Part shown: in pieces, positions 7,142 to 16,186 of the stretch | Layout of the letters: each line of letters opens with the position of its first letter | Numbering within the stretch: position 1 is the stretch's first letter | NCBI GenBank assembly: GCA_030729385.1 | Contig: JANQXM010000052.1 | Location: forward strand, 1-63,056 | DNA length: 63,056 bases | Source: Opitutales bacterium | GTDB lineage: Bacteria > Verrucomicrobiota > Verrucomicrobiia > Opitutales > Coraliomargaritaceae | Reading direction: 5' to 3' | Made by a program: the position numbers and the translations under genes | The notes under the pieces: generated by a model | The model's input: only the letters and a program-made list of their open reading frames with translations | Told to the model about the DNA's origin: nothing | Databases searched by the model: none

Positions 7142-8147
7142 TAAGCTTCTCAAATTAACAGCTTCAGCCCTAACTAAGGTTTGCATTTCGAGTCTGGCGG
7201 CAGTTAATTTAAGTTTTGAGTTCACCAAAGCGATCTATAACGGTGGAGCGGGTGGCAACACCGTTTGGGATCTAAATGGAAGTGCCCTTTTTGTCGACGA
7301 TAATGGTGTCAGCCCTAGCGAAAGGCTCCGTTTAACTTCTGCCAATAATGACCAAGGGGGAGCTGCATGGCTGGATGCGCAGTCTTTTGACTTAAGAGTC
7401 TGTCGGATTGAAACCGTTAAGTGTGCGATATTTCTAAGGCAACTAGCATTGGTTCGAGGTGAATTGAGGCTCGGATGTGTTCAGGGAGGTGTTATGGAGA
7501 TTACACCTGAATTTCCTTGAAATTCGACAGACTCCTACACCACGGCGACTGGTGGTTTGGCTATGCTTGCGAAATATCTTACCCTGGTTCTTAAGGTGCG
7601 GATGGTATGGGCATGCATCTTTATGACGATGATAACACGGAAAGTTTGATTTCGGATCAAGATGGTTGGAATCTGGCGAATTCAGTGCTCAGTGTGACCA
7701 TTGATGCGCTCGACAACGGTGGGGAGGATCCATCGGACTATCACATTACTCTCTGGGATGGTAATACTAAGTTAGGAGAAACTGATCTGTTTGTCCAATA
7801 CGATGTATTTTCAGTGGATCTAACATATACTGCGTCATCGAATTCATTGGCAGCTACACTTCATAATGGTGAGCAATTCGAAACTTCCGTCGGAATCATT
7901 GGTGTGTTTGAGAATGCCTTTCCAGAGGCTAGGCTCGAAGAGTTCTCGGCGATGTAATGTGGCTTCATGCTCGGGCGGGTGGATCGAACCAAAACCATGA
8001 TGTTTTGTTTGCTGAGGCTTCTGTGGCTGTCCCCGAACCGAACGCCTTTGCTATCCTTTTAGCCCCGGATAAGGTGGATGTCTTGAGCTGGAGTCAAAGT
8101 TCAATGGATCGATGGAATACCTTCTTTGGGATACCCCTGAGTCGATG
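7142..8147 (+). pseudogene. Decayed PEP-CTERM (exosortase-sorted) secreted protein
   Basis: Conceptual translation gives a signal-peptide-like start without ATG, then secreted-protein sequence (LSFEFTKAIYNGGAGGNTVW, FDLRV), interrupted at 7396-7534 by a MITE-like insertion. It resumes from about 7590 (DDDNTESLISDQDGWNLANS, ITLWDGNTKLGETDLF), stops at 7957, shifts frame, and ends with a VPEPNAFAILLA segment that resembles the PEP-CTERM sorting motif. The arginine cluster expected after the hydrophobic stretch is lost. PEP-CTERM proteins are exported and handled by exosortase; none is in this window. At least one insertion and one frameshift mean it cannot be functional. Confidence 0.65.
7396..7534. 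mobile_element. 139-bp MITE-like insertion with 14-bp terminal inverted repeats
   Basis: GAGTCTGTCGGATT at 7396-7409 is the inverted complement of AATTCGACAGACTC at 7521-7534, with one mismatch. The similarity extends about two bases outward with one more mismatch. The interior has no ORF. It interrupts the secreted-protein reading frame between the SFDLR segment and the following domain, as expected for a small non-autonomous transposable element. The IS family that mobilised it cannot be named from the ends alone. Confidence 0.7.
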
Positions 8148-8277
8148 ACTTGTTGATTCAAGGTCGAGTTGCAGTACTACTGGGGTGCAATGTCTATTGC
8201 CCTGTAATTACCCAATAATAAGATTGGACTGCAAATCCAGATGAGCAGTAAGATTTTCTTTATTATAATTTAATATT

Positions 8278-8997
8278 ATGAAGACCCCATTTGAAGACAG
8301 TAAAAATTTTGATAGCTCCATCTCCAAGGTGCTTAAAGTTGTTGTGATTGAAGACCATGCGTCGATTGGAGAAATGGTGTGCGATGTGATTAACCAAATG
8401 CCAACACTCGAGGTTGTTGGGCATGCCCAAGATGGGGCGGAGGGCTATTCGCTTTGCATGGATAAGAAGCCTGATGTCTTGATCCTTGATGCTATGTTGC
8501 CCACCATGAATGGGGTTGAGATACTGCGGCGCCTGATGCAGCATCTACCACGTGTGCGTACACTGGTATACACTGCGGGTTGTGCGCGATACACGATATC
8601 AAGTTTACTTCGGTATGGATTAGCTGGATACATACGCAAGGACTCAAGTCTGGCCGACTTCAAGTCTGCTGTCGAGTCGGTTGCAATGGGAGCAAGCTGC
8701 TACGGGGCTGAGGTAGTAGAAGTATTGCGTGCTACTTTAGAATCTTGTGGGGAGCTAAATGGGTTAAGTGTTTTAACTGAGCGAGAATTACAAGTCGCTC
8801 AACTTGTTGCAGAAGGATACTCTAATAAACTAATCGCGAAGAAGCTAGAAATTATGCTTCGAACTGTCGACTCACATCGCCTGAGCATATATTGCAAACT
8901 GAATGTTTGCGGAGTTGCGGACCTGACTCGTTGGGCGGTGGCGCATGGGCTAGTCGAAGCAGTTCGTACTGAAGAACCTTCTTCTCTCAAGGGTTGA
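8278..8997 (+). CDS. NarL/LuxR-family response regulator upstream of the pseudopilus operon
   Basis: This 239-residue regulator has a receiver domain (about 18-140) with acidic pocket IEDH, phospho-acceptor Asp71 (LILDAMLP) and Lys121 (IRKDSS), followed by a LuxR helix-turn-helix (about 166-230: LTERELQVAQLVAEGYSNKL, IAKKLEI, LRTVDSHRLSIYCKLNV). Asp24-Asp-type double acid is Glu25-Asp26 here, which is common. No kinase is adjacent. It ends 200 bases before the pilin operon and points the same way, so control of that operon is a reasonable guess. It is clearly different in sequence from the regulator at 5052-5720. Confidence 0.88.
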   Translation: MKTPFEDSKNFDSSISKVLKVVVIEDHASIGEMVCDVINQMPTLEVVGHAQDGAEGYSLCMDKKPDVLILDAMLPTMNGVEILRRLMQHLPRVRTLVYTAGCARYTISSLLRYGLAGYIRKDSSLADFKSAVESVAMGASCYGAEVVEVLRATLESCGELNGLSVLTERELQVAQLVAEGYSNKLIAKKLEIMLRTVDSHRLSIYCKLNVCGVADLTRWAVAHGLVEAVRTEEPSSLKG

Positions 8998-9080
8998 GCA
9001 ACTCGGTGATAGCTATCGCTGCTTACAGTTTTTTTACGCATCCATTGACCCGAAATTGCCTATAAACTATGTTTGATTGA

Positions 9081-9111
9081 TTGATTTGTTGGGCTCTTGC
9101 TTAGTTATAAT
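9081..9111 (+). promoter_or_regulatory. Possible promoter of the pseudopilus operon
   Basis: TATAAT at 9106-9111 is a consensus -10 hexamer, about 85 bases before the first pilin ATG. TTGATT at 9081-9086 could be the -35, although the 19-base spacer is long. The surrounding 200 bases are very A/T-rich. Confidence 0.35.
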
Positions 9112-9196
9112 GATTGATGGCTGTGAATGAATTACTACCACTGATCATTCCTTCAAAAAATTATAAACAACGTAAAGTAATCATTGGTAAAAATAT

Positions 9197-9913
9197 ATGA
9201 ATAAGGTAACACAAAAAAGAGTTAATAACGGATTCACGCTTATCGAGATGATTGGCGTTCTGGCAATTATAGGTATCCTCTCAGCAATTGTGGCACCCCG
9301 GGTCATTGAATCGATACGCGACGCGAAGGTGACTTCGGCGATCGGTTCGGTCAACTCCGCGAAGTCGGCCGCACTCAGCTATTATCAACGATATGATCGT
9401 TTTCCCGAAGACGGTACTTTGGCGACAATCGTCGATTATCGCACGGACCCTACCGGTAGCACGACGATTTCTGGGGGTGATGCTGATTTCGGTGATTTGC
9501 TTGTTCGTCAGGAGCAACTTCTCGAGGCGGAGAGGACCCCAATTGGTGATGATACCAATGGCAAAGAATGGGCTGTCGGCTGTGCCACATTGGCTGCTGG
9601 GGGGAATCTATCCGCGGGCGGCGGCACCGCAACTGGTTACGGCACTGCTCCTTTCGCTTTCAAATCGGCCGGGCGAGCCAGTCGAATAGTCTATTTTTTC
9701 ATGCCTAACCTTACGACTCAGGAGGCTGCGGCCCTTGCTACCAAGGTGAACGGTCCTTTCCCTAACACAGTTATGGGGGACCTTAGTGTTATCGGTGAAT
9801 CCTTGACTGGCGGCGGCGGTAACCCTTTGAACAATATCGATGGAGCCAACGCTTGGTTTACGGACAATGGGGACAGCACTTATGACGCATTTCTCTACGT
9901 AGCGCATCAGTAA
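9197..9913 (+). CDS. Type II secretion/type IV pilus-like prepilin (major pseudopilin candidate)
   Basis: This 238-residue prepilin has a short basic leader (MNKVTQKRVNNG) followed by the prepilin peptidase site G|FTLIE and a hydrophobic helix (MIGVLAIIGILSAIVAPRVI). The mature protein has a Gly/Ser/Thr-rich body, including a TISGGDAD loop, and ends FLYVAHQ. Family knowledge: such proteins are processed by a PilD/GspO peptidase and polymerise into a (pseudo)pilus. It is first in a colinear operon with an assembly ATPase and platform protein. The leader motif E-x-I-G-V-L is shared with the second pilin at 12910, unlike the core pilin at 56058. Confidence 0.88.
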   Translation: MNKVTQKRVNNGFTLIEMIGVLAIIGILSAIVAPRVIESIRDAKVTSAIGSVNSAKSAALSYYQRYDRFPEDGTLATIVDYRTDPTGSTTISGGDADFGDLLVRQEQLLEAERTPIGDDTNGKEWAVGCATLAAGGNLSAGGGTATGYGTAPFAFKSAGRASRIVYFFMPNLTTQEAAALATKVNGPFPNTVMGDLSVIGESLTGGGGNPLNNIDGANAWFTDNGDSTYDAFLYVAHQ

Positions 9914-9931
9914 CCCCGCCGGAGTTCATTT

Positions 9932-11704
9932 TTGCTTTTGAATCCCAAGCAGCAGACCGAAGAAACAACTTTTCACCGGGCTTCCATTTCGATGGAGGCC
10001 TGGTTTGTTTCGGAGCGAATGCTCTCGTTGTCTCAGGTGGCCTTGGCGAAGCGTGAAGGCGCCCGGCTCGGCCTTAGTTTCAGCGAAATTGTCAAGCGGC
10101 TCGGTCTTGTCACGGGTGAAGAGCTTTCGCGTTACCGTTCGATGCGCGGTCAAGTCCGCACGGCTAGTGAATTCATCCGAGAAGGGAAGGGATATGACCA
10201 CCATCTCAGCCTCCGGCGGCTTATTTTGGATGAAGATCTCCGTGCGAAGTTACCCTTGGATTTGTGCCAGAGCCTGGCCGCAGTCCCTGTGGCGGAGCGG
10301 GAGGGCGTGCTTTGGGTCGCGTCGGCAAATCCCTTTGACTTGCCGACCCTGAAGCGTCTACAGGCGGCGGCAGGACAGCCGGTCGAAGCCTTGCCCGCAT
10401 CGGAGACGGACATCCGACTAGCTATCAGCCGGAATTATACGGCGCGCGACGCCCTCTACGAGGCGGTAGGCGCCTTCATTCAGATGGATGCGGCAGCGTT
10501 GAACGAACAAAGCCAAGACGACCCTCCAATGATTCGTCTAGCGGAGCAGATTCTGATGCACGCGGCCACGCGGGAAGCCAGCGACATTCACCTTCATCCC
10601 GAAGAGCGCTTCTGCCGAATCCGCTTGCGAGTGGACGGTGTTTTGGAAGAGGGATTGCTCCTTCCGAACGCGATCCGCAGTGCCCTGACGGCGCGCTTCA
10701 AGATTCTCGCTGGAATGGACACGGCGGAAGATCGCTTGCCGCAGGACGGACGAATTCAATTCGCCATCGGAACTGAAGAAATCGACGTTCGGGTCTCGAG
10801 TCTGCCAACGAGCAATGGTGAAAGCGTCGTCATGCGACTGCTCGATCAATCTCGCCTCCAATTGGAGCTTGGGGCTCTGGGGTTTTCGGCTACGCAGCAG
10901 TCACAGTTTGGTCAAATCCTTGACCAACCGCACGGGGCATTTCTCATCACCGGGCCGACCGGGAGCGGCAAAACGACGACTCTCTACACGCTGCTTTCGA
11001 TGCTCGATGCTGAGGAACGTAGTGTTTTTACACTGGAGGATCCGATCGAGTATCGTCTGCCCCTGATTCGCCAGACTCAGATCAAAGATGAAATCGGCCT
11101 TTCCTTTGCGAGCGGACTTCGCACCCTACTACGCCAAGATCCGGATGTAATTTTGGTCGGTGAGACTCGAGACCAGCAGACGGCAGAGCTCATGGTTCGG
11201 GCGGCGCTCACAGGGCACTTGGTTTTCTCGACACTCCATACCAACGATGCGATCAGCTCGGTCCCGAGGTTGACGGACCTGGGCATACCGCCCTACCTGC
11301 TCTCCAGTAGTTTGTTGGGCTTGAGCGCGCAGCGCCTGGCCCGCCGCCTTTGCCAGTTTTGCAAAGAGGAGGTTAGGTTGACCCCGGATGAATGGACTGC
11401 GGCGGGCGGTCAGCAGGTGGATTCCGATGTCTCTCTTTACCGGCCCGTGGGCTGCCAGGCATGTGGAAATAAGGGCTATAACGGTCGAATCAGCCTAGCT
11501 GAAATCATCCGGGTGGATGCTGAATTACAGCAGCGTATTGACGAGCATGAGTCTGTCTCGAAATTGAAGAGTTGCCTGCGAGAGCGCGGCCTCCCCTTAA
11601 TGCGCGAGGATGGTCTGTCCAAGGCACTGGCTGGGCTCACGAGCCTTGAAGAGGTGGGCCGTGTTGTTCAATTGAAGATGGGAGCATCGACGAGCGATGC
11701 CTGA
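9932..11704 (+). CDS. GspE/PilB-type assembly ATPase
   Basis: This 590-residue protein has an N-terminal MshEN/GspE-N-type region (about 20-180), then the secretion ATPase core. Walker A GPTGSGKTTT starts at about 341, followed by an Asp box (TLEDPIEY), Walker B (DVILVGETRD), and the His box (GHLVFSTLHTND). A tetracysteine zinc site CQFC...CQACGNKG lies at about 473-513, as in GspE and PilB. It would power pilus assembly at the cytoplasmic face of the inner membrane. TTG 9932 is chosen because GGAG lies 7 bases upstream (9921-9924); ATG 9992 is the alternative. It overlaps the next gene by 8 bases. Confidence 0.92.
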   Translation: MLLNPKQQTEETTFHRASISMEAWFVSERMLSLSQVALAKREGARLGLSFSEIVKRLGLVTGEELSRYRSMRGQVRTASEFIREGKGYDHHLSLRRLILDEDLRAKLPLDLCQSLAAVPVAEREGVLWVASANPFDLPTLKRLQAAAGQPVEALPASETDIRLAISRNYTARDALYEAVGAFIQMDAAALNEQSQDDPPMIRLAEQILMHAATREASDIHLHPEERFCRIRLRVDGVLEEGLLLPNAIRSALTARFKILAGMDTAEDRLPQDGRIQFAIGTEEIDVRVSSLPTSNGESVVMRLLDQSRLQLELGALGFSATQQSQFGQILDQPHGAFLITGPTGSGKTTTLYTLLSMLDAEERSVFTLEDPIEYRLPLIRQTQIKDEIGLSFASGLRTLLRQDPDVILVGETRDQQTAELMVRAALTGHLVFSTLHTNDAISSVPRLTDLGIPPYLLSSSLLGLSAQRLARRLCQFCKEEVRLTPDEWTAAGGQQVDSDVSLYRPVGCQACGNKGYNGRISLAEIIRVDAELQQRIDEHESVSKLKSCLRERGLPLMREDGLSKALAGLTSLEEVGRVVQLKMGASTSDA

Positions 11705-12905
11705 ATATAACTACAGAGCTGTCACCGTAAATGGCCGCTTGGTGGAAGGTCGGCGTGAGGCGGAGACTGTCCAACGGCTGGCCGATTTGCTGGCTCAAAA
11801 CGGACAAGAACTGATTGACGCGAAGCAAAGCAATCGACGGGATTCATACCGACTCTCAAAGTTGAAAATGAAACCTCAAGAACTCGCCAATTTGATTTTT
11901 CAAGTAGGCATTCAACTGAGGGCGGGTGTTTCGATTGTCGAAGCATTGAAGGCAAGAGAAGAGGAAGAGACCTCAGGCGTGGGGGCGACCGTCCGTCAGC
12001 ACTTGAGTGAACTCGTCGAGCAAGGGACGCCTCTAAGCAGAGGGCTGGAGAAGTTTCCGAAAATTTTCCCAGGCTATATCCGCAATATCGTCCAAGTGGG
12101 TGAGCAAAGCGGATCGCTCGATGCCAATCTAATCGAGCTTCGCGACTATTTGGAGTGGATGAATAATAATTGGAAAGCATTCAAGCAAGCGATGCTCTAC
12201 CCGGCTTTTGTCGTCACCGCATTGATTGCTTTTATTTTCATCGCTCTACGCTTTGTTTTTCCGACGGTCACGGAGCTTCTCTTTGAACTGGACATACCTC
12301 TCCCTTGGATAACCCAGAAGATGATCACGCTCAGTGATTTTGTGGTCGACTATTGGGGCGCGATTTTGGCTTTCGTCTTTCTGACCCCTCCTGCGTTGCG
12401 CGTTCTCTTCAAGTTCTCGCCCCAAGCGGTCCTTTTTCGGGATCATTTGCTTTTGAAACTGCCTTTTCTTGGCGAAGTGATTCTGACTCTGGCCGTCGCT
12501 CGTTTCCTGCGCAGTCTGATACTGATGCAACAAGCGGGCATTGTCATTACTGAGTCGCTTTCAATGGCGCGCGATGTGGTCGGTAACTCAGTGATCGAGC
12601 GCAGTGTGCAAAGAATCGAGACTGCCGTTGCTAACGGTGCCCCCATGAGCAGTGGAATGGCCGAGGATAAGATTTTCCCTCCGCTGGTGCGAACTATGGT
12701 CGGCGTCGGCGAGCGAAGCGGTTCGCTCGACACCTCTTTGCAAGCGGTGGTCGATTACTACGACGATCTCGTCCCTCGGAAGATCAAGACCTTCTTCGCA
12801 ATTTTGGAGCCCGGGCTCATTGTTTTGACGGTGTTTCTCGCCGGTTTGGTCGCCGCCGCAGTCTTTTTGCCTCTCGTTAACATGCTTAGCCCCGGTGCCT
12901 ACTGA
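11697..12905 (+). CDS. GspF/PilC-type inner-membrane platform protein
   Basis: This 402-residue protein has the two tandem T2SSF domains of the platform family. The first carries RAGVSIVEALKARE and YIRNIVQVGEQSGSLDANL; the second repeats the pattern with QAGIVITESLSMARD and LVRTMVGVGERSGSLDTSL. Hydrophobic segments lie near 160-185, 220-245 and 370-395. In this family the protein sits in the inner membrane and transmits ATPase motion to the growing pseudopilus. The start overlaps the end of the ATPase gene, so the two are probably translationally coupled. Confidence 0.93.
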   Translation: MPEYNYRAVTVNGRLVEGRREAETVQRLADLLAQNGQELIDAKQSNRRDSYRLSKLKMKPQELANLIFQVGIQLRAGVSIVEALKAREEEETSGVGATVRQHLSELVEQGTPLSRGLEKFPKIFPGYIRNIVQVGEQSGSLDANLIELRDYLEWMNNNWKAFKQAMLYPAFVVTALIAFIFIALRFVFPTVTELLFELDIPLPWITQKMITLSDFVVDYWGAILAFVFLTPPALRVLFKFSPQAVLFRDHLLLKLPFLGEVILTLAVARFLRSLILMQQAGIVITESLSMARDVVGNSVIERSVQRIETAVANGAPMSSGMAEDKIFPPLVRTMVGVGERSGSLDTSLQAVVDYYDDLVPRKIKTFFAILEPGLIVLTVFLAGLVAAAVFLPLVNMLSPGAY

Positions 12906-12909
12906 TCTC

Positions 12910-14163
12910 ATGAAAATGGCGCACTTACTCAGGTCCTCAAAAAAACGCTCGGGTTTCACCCTGCTGGAGCTGATTGGAGTGTTGGTGGTGATCGCCTTGC
13001 TCCTGACGACGGTTATACCCAGTGTCATCAATTTGATTCGCGTCCAGCGCGCGGTCGACGAAGCGGCGGAGCTCCCGAAGATAGCTTCTGCTCTCGAACT
13101 AGCCATTTTGCGTGAGCAGATGTTTCCGATTGACGAGAACGACGGAGCCACCGCACTCAGCGCCAACCCCTCCTTTTGGTGGAATTTGGCGGCTCGCCAC
13201 GGCGGAGGCAGTGCCAATCAAGTCCGTTACCCATTGGGAGTGCGGTCCGGCGAGGGCGCTACGCGGAAGTTATATTTTGCCGAAACTAGCTGGTCAGGTC
13301 GCACCTTTTTTGAGATTGTTGGCGATGGGCAGACTTGGCTTGCGGATCCCTTGGATCCGCGCGAACTTCGACTGCTGTTAGTGTCCACTGCTAACCCTGA
13401 TCTGCCCTTGCCTGACGAATTAACTCCGAGCCAGTTTGAGCGGTTTTGGAATGATTGGAGTGTGGGCCCCGGCGGAAATCCGATTGGCGGGGTCGATGCA
13501 TGGTCTAACTACGGCCTTCGTTCTTCCGAATGGGCTGGGCGGGCACCTGAACTGAGCCTCGAGCGGCTTGATCTTCGCGATCAGCTCTGCACGCTCGTGA
13601 TTGAAAACCGAAGAGCGATTCAAGCTGGAAGCGGGGCAAGCTTTGACGATTCCTCTCCCAATTACTCGGGCACTCAACTGCTCGATGACTGGGATTTGCG
13701 CTCTGTGTATACCTATCCTGAAAATCAAGTCGGCTCCGAGATTGTCTTAAGAGTCCGAGAAATCGTAAAGTCAGGAATCCAGTATTCGCAAGTGACCGGC
13801 ATCGATCTGGCAAGGCGCGGAATCATGGTCGATGAGACTGAGGAAGTGAGTGTCCGGGTAAAGGGCAGTAAATCAGTGGTCTCCGAGGACTCCGGTCAGG
13901 TGGTGACCACTGCAGTCGAGGGAATTTTGGAGCTTGAGCTGACGGATCGAGCACCGATCGCTCTGCTCAACCCCAACGACAGCGCCAACCCCTTGTCTTT
14001 GGAGGGCTGGGAAAATAGTGCCCCTTATCTACAGAACCGTTATTTCCTGCCAACTCAAGAACTCCTCCTGGGGGAGCCCTGGAGCCAATCTGAGATAGGC
14101 ATTTTTACAATCACGAAACCTTTCGATACCCTTCGTTTCGACGGGCTACGCTGGCGTTACTAA
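12910..14163 (+). CDS. Large prepilin-like protein (minor pseudopilin candidate)
   Basis: This protein of about 417 residues begins with the leader MKMAHLLRSSKKRSG, the cleavage site G|FTLLE and the helix LIGVLVVIALLLTTVIPSVI. The long mature part (over 380 residues) is much larger than an ordinary pilin, which suggests a tip or adhesive subunit like GspK-type minor pseudopilins; that is inference. GTG at 12895 is an upstream in-frame alternative, but ATG 12910, four bases after the platform gene stop, gives a typical leader length. No further domain is recognised. Confidence 0.8.
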   Translation: MKMAHLLRSSKKRSGFTLLELIGVLVVIALLLTTVIPSVINLIRVQRAVDEAAELPKIASALELAILREQMFPIDENDGATALSANPSFWWNLAARHGGGSANQVRYPLGVRSGEGATRKLYFAETSWSGRTFFEIVGDGQTWLADPLDPRELRLLLVSTANPDLPLPDELTPSQFERFWNDWSVGPGGNPIGGVDAWSNYGLRSSEWAGRAPELSLERLDLRDQLCTLVIENRRAIQAGSGASFDDSSPNYSGTQLLDDWDLRSVYTYPENQVGSEIVLRVREIVKSGIQYSQVTGIDLARRGIMVDETEEVSVRVKGSKSVVSEDSGQVVTTAVEGILELELTDRAPIALLNPNDSANPLSLEGWENSAPYLQNRYFLPTQELLLGEPWSQSEIGIFTITKPFDTLRFDGLRWRY

Positions 14164-14177
14164 CCCCCTTTTTCAAA

Positions 14178-15515
14178 ATGGCTTTGACTATAATCACCTG
14201 GGATCACCGATCTGTCTGCATTTGGGGGAGGACTCGTTCTGGCGCGAGTCTGCTCCATCAAGCGGACGCTAGCGATATGGGGGGATTCTTGGCTCTGCTG
14301 GAGAGCCAAGCGGAGCCGCTCAAGATCGAAAGATTTCGACTCTATTTGGATCTGCCTTCGCTCGATCACCATGTGGAACGCGTCCCAAAAATCGCCCTAA
14401 AGATGCAAAAGCAGCTTTTGCGGCGACGCCAGGAAATGCTCTATGGTGATGAGGAACGGGCATGGGCAGCTCTTCCCATGCGTTCGGATATAGGTGGGGC
14501 ACAGCAGCTGTTTTTGGTCAGCAGTCTCGCCAACCGTATACCGTGTTCAATCGGAGAATGGAGTCTGAAAAATGGAATAATCTTAGAGGGGGTATTCAGC
14601 CTACCCTGCGCGATTGCCTCGCTGGAGGAGGGTGCCGCCGCCGCAGGCGAAGCTTCCATCCATTTTCGTGCGCACGGAGAGGCCGGCTATTTGATCGCTC
14701 GCGATGTTTCGAATGAATTACTCTTTTTTACGCGTCTGGACGGCGGTCGCCCGAGCCCACAGCAGTTGCAGGATGGAGCCCGGCGGCTTGGTCTCTTCGT
14801 TGAGCAAGAGTTCGGCGTCGAACCTGTCTTGCGAGACCCCGAGGAAGCGGAATCGATGCCAGATGAGTTCGTTGTCGGGCAGCTCGGCCGACAAAAGCCT
14901 AACAGAAGCTCAAACCTATTGGATGCTAAGGGAGCTGCCCGGCAACGTAATACCCGCTTGAGGCACCGCGCCTTCGCACTCCTGTGCCTGCTTCTATTGG
15001 CTTCGATCTTTGTATCGCTCCCTTTGATCGAAAAAAAACAGCAACTAGAGTTGAGCTTGAGCGAACTGAACGCCGAAATTGTCTCAAAGACCATTTCGAT
15101 CAATAAAGTGCGCAATGGTATCCTCGACAATCAGAAATACTACAATGTCATTCGCTTCAGTCTGGGGCGCGAGACCCTCGAGACCGAGGCGGCAGTGCCC
15201 ACACCGCTCTCTGTCATGATGCACGCGATCTCCAATGCTTTGCCGCCGACCGTGGAGCTTGATGCCTACTCCGGTCGGATCGAGCATGGAGACAGCGCTG
15301 CCTCATTCAGGATGGTTGGTCGTCCACTGACCGCCGACTTGGATTTGTCTTCGGCGATCCGTCAAATACACGATAAGCTAGTCAAACAAGGCTGGCGGGT
15401 CGGTGCGCCCGAAGTTATCTTCGAGCAAGAAAGGGGAGACTCTCGGTTTGGTGATCAGCGTGGCCGCTTGAGAAAATTCACGCTCGAATTCACAATTCTC
15501 CCATCGGCTTCCTGA
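14178..15515 (+). CDS. GspL-like (PilM-PilN fused) assembly scaffold protein
   Basis: This 445-residue protein has a cytoplasmic part (1-260), in the position and general form of an actin-fold PilM/GspL domain although weakly conserved. One membrane helix follows (about 263-283, FALLCLLLLASIFVSLPL), then a coiled coil (QQLELSLSELNAEIVSKT) and a PilN-like periplasmic domain. This is the domain order of GspL, or of PilM fused to PilN. In these systems it links the ATPase to the periplasmic ring proteins. The call rests on topology and operon position more than on motifs. Confidence 0.6.
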   Translation: MALTIITWDHRSVCIWGRTRSGASLLHQADASDMGGFLALLESQAEPLKIERFRLYLDLPSLDHHVERVPKIALKMQKQLLRRRQEMLYGDEERAWAALPMRSDIGGAQQLFLVSSLANRIPCSIGEWSLKNGIILEGVFSLPCAIASLEEGAAAAGEASIHFRAHGEAGYLIARDVSNELLFFTRLDGGRPSPQQLQDGARRLGLFVEQEFGVEPVLRDPEEAESMPDEFVVGQLGRQKPNRSSNLLDAKGAARQRNTRLRHRAFALLCLLLLASIFVSLPLIEKKQQLELSLSELNAEIVSKTISINKVRNGILDNQKYYNVIRFSLGRETLETEAAVPTPLSVMMHAISNALPPTVELDAYSGRIEHGDSAASFRMVGRPLTADLDLSSAIRQIHDKLVKQGWRVGAPEVIFEQERGDSRFGDQRGRLRKFTLEFTILPSAS

Positions 15516-15532
15516 GCGAATCATTTCAGACT

Positions 15533-16186
15533 ATGCGAAAGCGACTTTACACTCTCTATAACTATCTCGCGTCTTACCCCGTGATCGCGCTGCTCCTTGC
15601 CGCGACCGTGCTTGTCGTTTATAATGGTCGGCAGTATCGACCATTCGAATCAAAGCAGCAAGCCTTGCTCCTCCAGAATATGGAACTGAGCCAAGAACGG
15701 CAGGAGCTAAGGGAGGAGCTGAACAGCCTCCGACAAGAAGATTTGCGCAAGCGCTACATTCTGTTCAACCAAGACTTTTTGTCTCTTTCCGAAGCGAACG
15801 CCGACAACCTGGAGAACACCTTCCAGTCTGTCTTCACAGCCAACGGCTGGGTTATTTCAAGCACGAAAGTTGTGCCTTTGGACGGTGAGGCCGTCAGCGA
15901 GGCTGACGCGGAGTTGGAGGAAGCGGCAGTCGAGTATGGGGTTCAAGGCCGGGAGTGGGTCATTAGGGTAAGTGCTCCGCGGAAAGAAAATGAGGGCGAC
16001 GAGAATTTTTTGCCCCTCTACTCGCTCACTCAATGCATTCGCTTCCTGTGGAGCCGATCGCCCGTTATGGAGTGCCGGAGTATAGAATTGAGTCGTCTCG
16101 GCGACGGTTACGAGGCGACACTCAGCTTTTTTCTGCCGCTGCGTGATCCTAACGGACTAAATGAACCCCTTCCGGCTGAATTGTAA
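15533..16186 (+). CDS. PilO/GspM-like inner-membrane protein
   Basis: This 217-residue protein has a short basic N terminus, one membrane helix (about 17-33, VIALLLAATVLVVYN), and a strong coiled coil (about 45-75, LLLQNMELSQERQELREELN). A periplasmic domain rich in Glu follows. This topology and its place after the GspL-like gene match PilO/GspM, which forms the inner-membrane alignment complex with PilN. Its stop overlaps the start of the next gene (TAATG). Confidence 0.6.
   Translation: MRKRLYTLYNYLASYPVIALLLAATVLVVYNGRQYRPFESKQQALLLQNMELSQERQELREELNSLRQEDLRKRYILFNQDFLSLSEANADNLENTFQSVFTANGWVISSTKVVPLDGEAVSEADAELEEAAVEYGVQGREWVIRVSAPRKENEGDENFLPLYSLTQCIRFLWSRSPVMECRSIELSRLGDGYEATLSFFLPLRDPNGLNEPLPAEL

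Noticed and set aside
9932-11704. Twitching retraction ATPase PilT
   Set aside because: The long N-terminal domain and tetracysteine site place it with GspE/PilB assembly ATPases.
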